From NCBI GenBank assembly GCA_964034945.1, contig OZ035963.1, forward strand, positions 49,446,532-49,510,531: a stretch of DNA of 64,000 bases. Direction: 5' to 3'. The translations under genes and the position numbers were made by a program. This document shows, piece by piece, positions 33,577 through 43,788 of this stretch. Positions within the stretch are counted from its first letter, which is position 1. Each line of letters opens with the position of its first letter. This DNA comes from Chrysopilus asiliformis (taxonomy: Eukaryota; Arthropoda; Insecta; Diptera; Rhagionidae). Below the pieces are notes generated by a model. The model made no database searches. It was not told the DNA's origin and saw nothing but the letters and a program-made list of their open reading frames with translations.

Positions 33577-34811
33577 GTCTAACACTCACCTGGTGCTTCT
33601 ACAACTTCTATTACCTCTCCTCCCATCTCCATTAGCAATTTTTCCACACTTTCCGTGGAATTAACGATTTCAGTCATCTATTATTTCAGTCAGGTTTGAA
33701 AATTTTTGACGTTTCGCACCGCTCACTAACTGAGCGTACTTTTATGCCGCTCAGTAAAACAGCTGAGCCGCTTAGAAAGAACGGTTGCATTCAGTAACTG
33801 AGCCAAAACTTCTGAGCGGCTCAGTTCACTGAATGCACTTATTTGCTACTAGAGGTGTTTATACGTATTCGTGGAACATACGTGACATACACCAAAAATA
33901 CTGTATAAAAAAGGATTTTTTTTTGATGCACCAACAAAACCAATTCAAAATCTTTGGGCAAATATTCTCAACTTAAACTTTATTTCCTAATTTGAAAATT
34001 ATTCTTGAAATATTTCGCAGATAAGAAGAAGAACTGCTGCAAAACGGAACTAATTTCCTGAAATTTTTACGTAATTTAAACTTTAAACTCGATTAAAGTT
34101 TCAAGAAAAAAGTGAGTCAAAGTTTGGAATTAAAAGTAAAAACAAATAGAAAGTCTAATTTAAATTTAAATTTGCAAGTATTTGAATTTTCCCTTTTCCG
34201 AATATTTACAAAAATCGTAAAAATTGTGTAAAAGTTTTCCTTCAACTGGAAATTAAATCACCAGAGAAAAACTTTACACTTGGTTTATTAAAATTACCTT
34301 CAGAGTAAACATAACTTGACCTCTAATCGTTGAATATTGTTTTATTTATTGCAAAAATAAGTTTTCCAGAATATTTCATATGAACTTTATGCTCAAATAA
34401 GAACCTCTATTAACGTAATATTTTCTAGAAAATTTCATTAACTGAAGCTAAGTGTGGCAAGTTTTTCATAACTATTTTAAACTTTTTTTTTTGAGTAAGT
34501 TTCAGTTTACGAAGTTTTTGATGGGAAATGTTTGGAGGTTTTCTAGGTTAGAAAACACTTTTAATGATAATTTAATGGGGACTCAGTTAAATTTGAAATT
34601 AATCAAGTAGTGAAAAAAAAGGAAAGGGTTTCAGAGCTTAATGAAAAAATATGGAATGAACTTTAAAGTGAATGCTTTTTTTTTACCCCCGACGCAATAG
34701 AGAGGGTGTATGCATTTCGGGTGGGGGTTTGTGTGTTTGTTTTTGTCCTTCCTTCATATTTTTTGATCCTTTCAACTGATTCCGGTAATATTTTCGGCAT
34801 TTGACTGGGTA
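33577..34811. other. AT-rich sequence with GCTCAG palindromes
   Basis: 33720-33838 holds several CTGAGCGGCTCAG/CAGCTGAGCCGC motifs, inverted relative to similar text at 32017-32070. The rest is AT-rich with no gene recognised. Confidence 0.45.
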
Positions 34812-35644
34812 TTAACACTCTAACTGCCACGTCAGTCAAAAAGACCTGACACCTAATTGTACACAACGGCCACAATGAAAAACATAACAAAAGCTATAAT
34901 TGCCAATCTGGCAATCATTGGAGACCCGTATGGCGATATTCGTATCAAAATTCGAACAGTTATACCAAAATTCCAATTTGAAGTCAAACTTTCCAATAAG
35001 ATTTTTTAAAATTTATTCCAATCGGATTTTGATGTATGGGAGTTTTATGTAGAATCATATCCTAAATAACTCTTGTTCTTGCACTTTTTTGATAAGATGC
35101 ACCGTTTTCGAGATATTCACAAAAACAGTTTTCGTTCGTATGGGGGGTACCCCCCCTAATGGTCCATTTTTGCCCATTAACGAACTTAGCCTCGAATTTT
35201 ACGAAAAACGGATCTGCGCAAAATTCCAAGTCTCTAGCTCAATCCGTGCGCCCGCAATCCGCGCCACAGACAGACAGACAGACGGACAGACGGACGGACA
35301 GACAGACAGACGGACAGACAGACAGACGGACGGACATCCAGAAATTAATTATTTTTATCATTCTAAACACACTGGTGTAATTCATTTTTTTGTGTGATGA
35401 CGGGATCTTGGCGTTACAAACGGTAAGGCAAAGTTAATATACCCTTTGGTTTCACCATACGGGTATAATTATTAAAGTGTTCGCTGCAACCGCAACGATT
35501 TTTTGTAGTTGCACACATTTTATGGTAATAAAATAACTTTTAGGTATAATTTTGTATCAATTTTTTTTTTCTCTTAGTGCCTTTTTGACTGACAACTAAA
35601 TATTCGAAAAAGGCTTAAAACTGTCGTGGCAGTTAGAGTGTTAA
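34812..35644. mobile_element. TTAA-flanked MITE (piggyBac-type) with nested family A
   Basis: The ends are inverted copies of TTAACACTCTAACTGCCACG (34812; the right end finishes at 35644). Subterminal GTCAGTCAAAAAG occurs in inverse near 35585. TTAA at both ends fits piggyBac. A complete family A copy (34880-35468) interrupts it; removing that copy leaves about 245 bp, the same size as the TTAA element at 31767. Confidence 0.8.
34880..35468 (+). repeat. Dispersed repeat family A, full copy
   Basis: The head is AACATAACAAAAGCTATAAT; the body includes AACTTTCCAATAAGATTTTT, GATGTATGGGAGTTTTATGT and GCCCGCAATCCGCGCCACAG. The microsatellite is 35265-35333. The tail runs from ACACACTGGTGTAATTCATT to CACCATACGGGTATAA. 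The order is the same as in 43990-44534 and 52488-53127. Confidence 0.85.
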
Positions 35645-35649
35645 GGATA

Positions 35650-36095
35650 AATTCCCATGACTTTAAACCCACCCTCCCCTTGTATTTGTTGATCATCTGA
35701 AACAATTTTGATCGCGTTTTCGCTTTTGGGTTGGCAATAATGAAGGAAACAAGAATTTAAGTGTACAGGAATTCACCCTTCCCCTCTAAATTTAAAACCC
35801 ATCTCCTTGTAGACTTTGATCCATCGAACCAATTTCGATCCCATTTTCATCATTTGTTAGGATTTAAATTTTTTTTTTCAGTGTATAAGAATTCGCCCTT
35901 TCCCCTTCCCCCTAATCCGAAATCCCCCTCTCCTTGTATCTTTTAATCCATTGAACCAATTTTGATCGTTTTTTAACTATTGGGTTGGTATTAATGAAAT
36001 GAACTTTTCACTGTACAATAATTGACGCCTTCCCCCTAACTTTAAACTTTAAACCCCCTTTCCATGTATATTTAAATCCACCGAACTGATAATTC
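35650..36095 (+). repeat. Degenerate ~120-bp tandem repeat, about 4 units
   Basis: Each unit carries a pyrimidine-rich stretch (CCCTTCCCCT type), CTCCTTGTA, TTGATCCATTGAACCAATTT-like text and TTGGGTTGGTA. Units diverge considerably. Open frames here are products of the repeat. Confidence 0.6.
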
Positions 36096-36347
36096 ACCGA
36101 ACTGCCATTCGGTAGGAAAATAAAATGATAATTTTCAATATTTTTTTTTTCGTTTTACATTGCTGCGTTTTTTTTTTTAGCAGAGAAATAAGGAGAAGTT
36201 CTTCCTCGGAGTCCGACATTTTGACGTTTGAGGTCAGCTGATCCCAGTTCCGTGTGCCACGTCAACTGATCGAATCAGTTCCTGCAGCTGCGCGACCTGA
36301 TGTCGGGATCAGTCAGCTGCAGGAGCTGATTTGCCAGTGCGACATCT

Positions 36348-36738
36348 CGCTTAGTCTATCAGTCTATCAGTCTATCAGTCTATCAGTCTATCAGTCTATC
36401 AGTCTATCAGTCTATCAGTCTATCAGTCTATCAGTCTATCAGTCTATCAGTCTATCAGTCTATCAGTCTATCAGTCTATCAGTCTATCAGTCTATCAGTC
36501 TATCAGTCTATCAGTCTATCAGTCTATCAGTCTATCAGTCTATCAGTCTATCAGTCTATCAGTCTATCAGTCTATCAGTCTATCAGTCTATCAGTCTATC
36601 AGTCTATCAGTCTATCAGTCTATCAGTCTATCAGTCTATCAGTCTATCAGTCTATCAGTCTATCAGTCTATCAGTCTATCAGTCTATCAGTCTATCAGTC
36701 TATCAGTCTATCAGTCTCTCAGTCTATCAGTCTATCAG
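36348..36738. repeat. 8-bp microsatellite TCTATCAG, ~48 copies
   Basis: It is nearly uniform; one copy has TCTCTCAG at about 36713. Because 8 and 3 share no factor, three units make a 24-base frame, giving a spurious open frame of SLSVYQSI repeats. Confidence 0.97.
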
Positions 36739-36765
36739 AATCAGTTCCAGCAGCTGCGCGATCAG

Positions 36766-36936
36766 GAGTGGTATTCCGTAATTTGTTTCAAGCGTTTGTT
36801 TCGAGTTAGAAGAAAAAGTGCTATTCGCTATCTCGGTTTCTCTCTGTCATTTATTTCGGTCAAAACAGAGACAGCGAATACTTATAGTTCTTCTAACTCG
36901 AAACAAACGCTTGAAACAAGTTACGGAATATCACTC
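36766..36936. mobile_element. Small near-perfect fold-back element
   Basis: The left arm begins GAGTGGTATTCCGTAATTTG and the right arm ends with its near inverse ending CACTC. The arms are ~75 bp each with a short loop near TCTGTCATTTATTTCGG. It is inserted in the second CAGCTG-rich segment. It has no coding capacity. Confidence 0.85.
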
Positions 36937-36984
36937 CTGATGTCGGGATCAGGCAGCTGCAGCAGCTGAACGAATGTGACATCT

Positions 36985-37711
36985 CCCTTAGAGATTTCTC
37001 AACATACATCTCAATATACCTTTACCTATCTTGCTTCATCAATATAATTTTCATTAAACACCAATATAATTTGTATCTGAAATTCGACCCAAAACAATCT
37101 CTTGTAATTTGTAAAAAAAAATTAATAACTTTTGAGACGATGAAACGAATTGTGTAAAAGCTTATTATTAATGAGAGTACATTACTATCTGATTACCATT
37201 TAATTTGATTCTCTTCCATCCGCACTTAATACGAAATTGTATAGAAAGAAAGTATACCTAATAAGATAAATTATAAATGATATTATCCTCGTGTAAGTTT
37301 GCGTGTAAGCGATTTCATGCCAAGTTCAAGGTCCCTTTCATTCGTCGTACAACATGAACATAAATTGTAATCTTCACCATGGATTATTACCTGTGCCTCC
37401 ACTTATACCTTCGTTAATGCGGTCTATAAATAATGAGTTATGGTTCATGAAAATACGATCCGCTTATACGAAAAGGACTATCGAATAAAAATTATGATCT
37501 TTGTGGTGATATCGGGACGGGAGATCAAAAATTAAGTAGTTTCCGAGTATCTCATCAATAATGGAAGTTTATTGTTTACATTTATCTCATGGAAAACTTC
37601 TTGGAAAATTTTCACGGGCAATTCTATACAGTTAAAAAAATCACAACAATCAATGTTGGTAAGAATGCTGCCAACTGTGAATACTGTAAAAATATATCAC
37701 ATATCGTCGGC
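36985..37711. other. AT-rich sequence, nothing recognised
   Basis: No gene or repeat structure was seen in this interval. Confidence 0.4.
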
Positions 37712-37714
37712 TAA

Positions 37715-38360
37715 GGCCTATGTTACACACGGCAAATTTAAGCGGCGACTTTTCTTAAGTATACACTCAGAAAAAATGTCCAGGTCAACTTTTTGTAACC
37801 TGACAGAGGTGTCTGTAAGCCAGCTAGCAGTCAGAGTTAACCTATCTAAGGTCAACTCGTGCAGCTCCCAATGCCCTACTTCACCTGCTGGTGTACTCAG
37901 AAAAATGGAGGCTAACTCGACGACCTACATACGGCGTAATTGGCCTCGGGCAGGCGCGCGTTCGCCTGCATGTGGGCAAGTAAAACTGAGTTGACCTGTG
38001 GTCGGAGAAATTCTGAAATTAAGCCACCAGCAGGTGAAGTAGGGCATTGGGAGCTGCACGAGTTGACCTTAGATAGGTTAACTCTGACCGCTAGCTGGCA
38101 CCTCTGTAAGGTCAGAGTTAACCTGACAAAAAGTTGACCTGTACATTTTTCTGAGTGTGGCTTAATTTCAGAATTTTACTTGCCCACATGCAGGCGAACG
38201 CGCGCCTGCCCGAGGCCAATTAAGCCGTATGTATGTCGTCGAGTTAGCCTCCATTTTTCTGAGTGTAGGCGAGAGAAGTGAGGGGCCACCGCTTCCCACA
38301 CTTCTCTCGCCTATACTTAAGAAAAGTCGCCGCTTACAGTTGCCATGTGTAACATAGGCC
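37715..38360. mobile_element. TAA-flanked fold-back MITE (PIF/Harbinger-like)
   Basis: The ends are inverted copies of GGCCTATGTTACACACGGCA (left) and its counterpart ending CATAGGCC (right). TAA is duplicated at 37712-37714 and 38361-38363. The arms continue through GGCGACTTTTCTTAAGTATA. A central hairpin AGGCGAGAGAAGTG (38267-38312) belongs to it. Its centre has been invaded by the 37764-38265 element. Confidence 0.85.
37764..38265. mobile_element. TA-flanked element with interlocked palindromes
   Basis: It runs from CACTCAGAAAAAATG to CATTTTTCTGAGTG with TA on each side, so it is probably Tc1/mariner-type. Segment a (37764-37893) is inverse to a' (38022-38157). Segment b (37894-38021) is inverse to b' (38158-38265). 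The order a, b, a', b' is interlocked rather than nested. CACTCAGAAAAATG-like ends occur at the start of a and b and, inverted, at the ends of a' and b'. An open frame of 140 codons here is incidental. Confidence 0.8.
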
Positions 38361-38363
38361 TAA

Positions 38364-39989
38364 GAGTGAAATTGTGCTAAGTCCATTATACCAAATTTAC
38401 CAGAAGAGCAATAAAAACCTTGTTAAATCGTTGGAATCGACCATGAAATTTTGTCTGTCAGCTAACTGACAAAAGTTGAATTCGATTCAACTTTTTACGA
38501 CGACAAAGTTGGTCGGATTGAGTTTAAAACCTGAAATGTCGCCGTAAATGTTGTGTCTGGCCAATTGTGTTTTGCCCTTAAAGCTATAGTAATTTCCCTC
38601 ATAATTTTGGCAATTTTTTGCATGCATTTCTTCGAACTGGCAATTTTTTGCATGCATTTCTTCGAAATTCGAACAAATTCTTTTCAATTTAAAGAAAATC
38701 ACTTTAAAATGTTGGTTCAATAAATAAAACGTCCGTAAAAGCGCAATAATAACAATAAAATGATCACCACTGAAAAATTCTTAAATCGATTGATTAAGCA
38801 ACCATAATTTCAGGACCGGGAAATAAAAAAAAAGGAGCTAAAAAACATCCTCTATAATGGGACATTCGTGGCCACTTTGAAAACTTCATTTTATATATAA
38901 GCATTCCAGGCTTCCTGAATTTCCACGAAGGATCGAAAACGGTTGATTTTGATTTCTGTGCGAGGAAAATTGCTGAAATTGAATTTTGTTATTTTTCTTT
39001 TCGTTGATGTCTTCCCTGTGCTCCAGTCGTAAACCCACAAACAAAAAACATTAGGACAGAAAACGGCCAGGATTTCCTTGCCTCGATTTGAACAACTTTA
39101 TTTCGTGGTGAATCGCTTATTGATTAGTTCTCCAATCGAAGAGGGTCCTTCTTTTCAATTCTAAAGGGACCGGCTTCCCTTTTTTGTTAGAAAAAATTCC
39201 GTGATATCCCGGAAATTTCAATTCCTTTTCTAACTCGTGCGATTTCTTTTCGGCATTTCAGTTTAAATGTGCAATAAAAATTGATACGAATGTCGCTAAG
39301 GGTTAAAAAGGGTAATTCGACTTGAATTTTTTATGGCAATTTCAAATATTTTTTTTAAATTATTTATTTATTTGTTGCGAATAAATTCAATGAGTGAAGT
39401 TTAAATTTGGCGCAAAGTTTTGATTTAAAATCTACCATTAAATTCTGCCAAAATCCAAAATCTTCTACAGAATTAAAGGCATTTACAAAACTAGAAAGCG
39501 TCTTCGGTTATTTCCTTGTTTGCGGATTTCCCAGCAATCCTAATTAACATTTGGTACATGAATGGAAAACTTTGATTACGTGGAATTTTCAATTTACACA
39601 ACTATTATTACCTAAATCCGGTGTGCTGCTTTAAAATGACTTCGTATTTCTATTCGGAAAGTTTAGCTTGTGTAGAATACACTAAAGCTGATTAAAATTT
39701 ATCGTTAAGGTTGAAATGAGGTTGAGTTTCGCAGTTAAAAATGATTTTACCTGAAATCCTTAGTACGTATGCGGTTATAATAGTGGCGGGAAAAGTCGAT
39801 TAGACCCTGTTTTATAGAAAGCTCCTCGTAGTGTGTAATTTTCCACTATAAACAGCATAAGGGATTTATGATTTTGAATAACAGAAATCTTAAACTGATT
39901 ATTCAATATGAAGGCTTTTGCATTTGAAAGAAGAACAGTTCAGTGTAATTTGAATATGTTTTTTAACATTCTTAACTCGCTATCTATTT
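38364..39989. other. AT-rich sequence, nothing recognised
   Basis: A short direct repeat GCAATTTTTTGCATGCATTTC with TTCGAA following lies at about 38610 and 38640. No gene is supported. Confidence 0.4.
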
Positions 39990-40091
39990 TTACTCTATAT
40001 GATATATCATATATGAGCGTATTAGATTCAGTATAATGTTTGTAACGCATCGAACTAATCATCGGACACAAAAATGAACTACACCAGGGTG
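39990..40091 (-). repeat. Dispersed repeat family B, tail fragment
   Basis: Reversed it reads ACACCCTGGTGTAGTTCATT, TGTCCGATGATTAGTTCGAT and GCGTTACAAAC, then the palindromic TATATGATATATCATATA end. It is cut by the TTA-flanked element that starts at 40095. Confidence 0.7.
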
Positions 40092-40094
40092 TTA

Positions 40095-40394
40095 AGCTCA
40101 ATTCAGACTAACGATTGTCATTACAATTGCGATTTCGACCAATGAGATCAAAGCTTTCAACGATAGAAAAATGAAAGCTTTGATCTCATTGGTCGAGGAA
40201 GCTCAATCGTAATCGTAATCGCAATCGTAATCGCAATCGTAATCGCAATTGTAATCGTAATCGTAATCGCAATCGTAATCGCAATCGCAATCGCAATCGC
40301 AATCGCAATCGTAATCGTAATCGTAATCGCAATCGCAATCGCAATCGCAATCGCAATCGTAATCGTAATCGCAATCGTTAGTATGAATTGGGCT
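40095..40394. mobile_element. TTA-flanked MITE filled with CGTAAT/CGCAAT hexamers
   Basis: The ends are AGCTCAATTCAGACTAA and its near inverse TTAGTATGAATTGGGCT. TTA is duplicated (40092-40094; 40395-40397), fitting PIF/Harbinger. Inside, TTTCGACCAATGAGATCAAA is inverted at about 40124 and 40170. A hexamer array (40205-40380) occupies the right half only. The related element at 511-1431 has the same ends. Confidence 0.85.
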
Positions 40395-40404
40395 TTAGGG
40401 ATGA

Positions 40405-41550
40405 CAAAAGATTTTGATTGACTGACTGATTGACTGACTGATTGACTGACTGATTGACTGACTGATTGACTGACTGATTGACTGACTGATTGACTGACTG
40501 ATTGACTGACTGATTGACTGACTGATTGACTGACTGATTGACTGACTGATTGACTGACTGATTGACTGACTGATTGACTGACTGATTGACTGACTGATTG
40601 ACTGACTGATTGACTGACTGATTGACTGACTGATTGACTGACTGATTGACTGACTGATTGACTGACTGATTGACTGACTGATTGACTGACTGATTGACTG
40701 ACTGATTGACTGACTGATTGACTGACTGATTGACTGACTGATTGACTGACTGATTGACTGACTGATTGACTGACTGATTGACTGACTGATTGACTGACTG
40801 ATTGACTGACTGATTGACTGACTGATTGACTGACTGATTGACTGACTGATTGACTGACTGATTGACTGACTGATTGACTGACTGACTCATCAACGCCCAG
40901 CCCAAACCCCTGAAGCTAGAAACTTGAAACTTTCACAGTATGTCCCAACCATCACGTAGGCGCTCACTAAGGCGGGGTTTTCCGAACTTTTGTCGCTAAG
41001 AGGGTAAACGAAGGGTAAAGGGGGTTTGGGTGTTTTTAAACCGTGATTTTCGCCATGAATCCTGCTCAATAGGAGGCTGAAAAGTTTCACTTGGGGGTTT
41101 TCGGGGTCGCTGATCACGATTCTGGTGTTAGATTTTCAAAATTAGAAACGGAAGGTCCTGTAAGGATAACGCAAATATCCTTTTTCCCACCTTTTCCGGG
41201 GAAAAAATGCATTAGGGGGTTTCCGAGGTCGCTGATCACGAATCCGGTGTTAGATTTTCAAAATTCGAAACGGTAGGTCCTGTAAGCATAACGCAAATAT
41301 CCTTTTTTCATTTTTTTCGGTTTTTGCAGACACTGATTACGAATCTGATGATGAAATTGCCAACGGAAGTTCCTGTAAGGATAACCCAAATATCATGTTT
41401 ACCATTTTTCCTCGAAAAAACTGGCAATAAGGGGGTTTCGGAGATCACGAATCTGGTGTTAGAATTTTAAAATGCGGAATGGGAGGTCCTGAAGGCATAA
41501 CGTTATTTCTTTGTTTTTTTTTGGCGCAAGAAAATTTTTGCTTCCAGGTG
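40405..41550 (-). repeat. Dispersed repeat family C, long copy
   Basis: The microsatellite is 40413-40888 (12-mer GATTGACTGACT, ~39 copies). Next comes the conserved block with CACTAAGGCGGGGTTTTCCG and ATGAATCCTGCTCAATAGGA, then about four ~120-base units marked by CTGATCACGAATC (41109, 41231 and diverged copies at 41333 and 41448). The head is not clear because a mariner relic starts at about 41553. Confidence 0.8.
40413..40888. repeat. 12-bp microsatellite GATTGACTGACT, ~39 copies
   Basis: It is almost perfectly uniform. Twelve is divisible by three, so the minus strand shows a long open frame of SVNQ repeats, which is an artefact of the repeat. Confidence 0.97.
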
Positions 41551-41552
41551 TT

Positions 41553-42039
41553 ATTTATTCCAGGTGTAGTGGACATGTTACATTTAAGTATGAAATTCGA
41601 TGTCGTTCATATGGCCACCGTGAGCACGTTTGCAGATTGATTCTGTGGAGCCAATTTTCCACCACCCTTCCACACATATCGGCCGGCACGTTGGCAATTT
41701 CGGGTTCGATATTGTTCCTGAGCTCCTCTAACGTTGTTGGCTTGTTGGCATAAACCAACGACTTAACATAACCCCATAAAAAGAAATCCAACGGCGTTAA
41801 ATCGCATGAGCGAGGTGGCCATTCGACCGGACCATTTCTTGAGATTGCACGATTGCGATCACCGACTCAGAATTTCGGTAGTAAGTTTTAATAATTTCCA
41901 AACGTTGCTCGTTCGTGAACTTCACCATGATAAAAATGTAAACCTTGACTGACGTTTTAGCATTGCAAATCATAAAAAAAGTTTTACGGTGCGTTATTAT
42001 TAAAATACAAAATTGTTATGTCCTTGTTGAAAGACTCTT
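41553..42039 (-). pseudogene. mariner-type transposase, internally deleted copy 2
   Basis: The right end carries the terminal repeat (42003-42039, reversed AAGAGTCTTTCAACAAGGAC) followed by TA 42040-42041. Just inside, the minus strand gives the true transposase start, MVKFTNEQRLEIIKTYYRNS with ESVIAIV after it. It then jumps to the C-terminal part, SCDLTPLDFFLWGYVKSLVY and onward through NNIEPEIANVPADMCG. The helix-turn-helix and the first two catalytic Asp are deleted; only the third remains. The last residues and the left terminal repeat are lost next to family C. It complements copy 1: together they show both ends of the element. Confidence 0.9.
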
Positions 42040-42041
42040 TA

Positions 42042-43788
42042 TTAAGCCTATATGTGGACACTTACGACCTTGCTGCAACGGCCGTAATTTAAAAAAATCG
42101 AATTAAATGACTTTAAAAATCGCCCATAACCAGAAATTTTTATTTAGAGTTAGAGAAGGGGTTGCCAATCCTTTTAGTTTCTAAACAGGGTGTTGTGCTA
42201 TTGGAAAAAAATAGTTAAGAAAAATTAAACAAACGTTTTTGTAAATTACAAATAGTGGTTGTAGTAGCCGCTTAAGCCTGGCGTTTCAAGACAACTTAAT
42301 TAAAAACTCAAATTCTAGATTTTTTTACGGTGAAAAAAAATTATTAATTTTTCACCTGATGTTATTACTTACGGTTTGATATACTCTGGCGGTAAAGTGA
42401 ATTTACTACTACTGGCCTCATATTAAGAAACTCGTTTAGAATGAATTAGCTTTATAATAAAAATTCTAAAGTAGATAAAAAGACCGCGCCACCTGAGACT
42501 AAATCGCCCCATAAAGCATACTCCCACCATGGAAATCTCATGTTGTTCTGTTGATAAAATTACGTTAAAGAGTCGTTTAGCGAGTCCTTTGATTTTATGG
42601 TTATTTTTTTCGAGTAAACACATAAATAAGTTTTATTTGACTTGCTTTGCTTTACTGGGAAAGTACTCACACACACTTAAAAATTATTTACATATGCGGG
42701 ATAAACCAAAAATATATTTACGCATACTTTTTTTTTTTGATGTGGGAGGTTGTAAAGGTGACTCAATTTAGACAACAAACATAGCGAATAAATAGAAAAG
42801 TTTTCACGGAACACGCGTAAAAGTCGAAAATTGAGTATAGATAGGCATCAAGATGTTGTACTTAAAATGTCGAAGATTTTCGTTTCAAAAGCAATTTATG
42901 CGGAAAAAGAAAAATTTGCGGAAAAAACTTTTGAAATTACGTCTCTAGACTGGGAAGAAATCAACAATTTTCCCGCTCTTTGACATAATTTACTACAACT
43001 GAATGGAAAAGTTTCAGTCGAACTGGAAACACTTTAAAAAGTCATTTTTCGTAATTTAAAATTGAGTTTTCAGCGATCTTTATTGCTTTTTTTCCTTTTG
43101 TAATTTTAATGCAATTTGAAAAAGTAAAATTGTAATAAAAAGAGAGCATAGAAAAGAAATGGTCTTTCATCATAAAAATAGAAATTGCTCACTGCAAATG
43201 TCAAATGAAGTGTTCCCGTAGTCGCGAAAGAATTTTCTACTCATAAATCAAATCGAAAACGTGATTTTCCCTAGAGAAAATTTTTAGAATTGATGAATGC
43301 GGTATGGGAAACGGGGGAGAACAAGTTCATTGTCTGGGAAAAATGGGGAAAAATTGCAGCATGACATCGGGTGGACCTCAGATACGGTTCTATTGACCTG
43401 GAAACATAACTCTGTTCTGGGCAAAAAAAAAAAATGAAAAATGAGGAAATGCGAATACAGTTTGCAGCTGGAAGTAATCAAAAAAAATTCCCAGCTTTTT
43501 TTATGAATTTCCAGATTTTATCAATCATGGAAGTTCTATTTTGTGGTTTATGGGGTTTTATCTTTAACGCAAATGACAGAATAGATAGAAATACATATAA
43601 AGTTTTATATGTAGGGTGACCATATTTATTTTAGGTCAATCCAGGACACGCTGAGTAGCAGTGGTGAGGGGGGTTGGGGTGAAGAAGGATGGTAGAAATG
43701 GAAAAATAACAAAATAACCAATTTTATGTAAAAAAACAAAACAAAACATGACTTGTTACCATAAGGTGACATTTGCTAGTTTAGCTTA
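42042..43788. other. AT-rich sequence, one short dispersed motif
   Basis: GTAGGGTGACCATATTTATT at about 43611, followed by a G-rich stretch, matches similar starts at 27417 and 54618. No gene is seen. Confidence 0.4.

Larger units (their letters stand above)
36259..36984. repeat. Duplicated CAGCTG-rich segment flanking a microsatellite
   Basis: A ~100-bp segment (GCAGCTGCGCGA, then CTGATGTCGGGATCAG, CAGCTGCAG and GCGACATCTCGCTTAG) occurs before the array at about 36259-36347. It occurs again after it, about 36743-36984, where a 171-bp fold-back splits it. Confidence 0.75.

Noticed and set aside
36254..36781. 175-codon SLSVYQSI-repeat open frame
   Set aside because: It is an 8-bp microsatellite whose three-unit period is 24 bases; no flanking coding sequence.
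37572..37994. 140-codon open frame
   Set aside because: It lies across the arm of a fold-back element, and the same sequence appears inverted 200 bases on.
40378..40905. 175-codon SVNQ-repeat open frame
   Set aside because: It is a 12-bp microsatellite read in frame; the family C element explains it.
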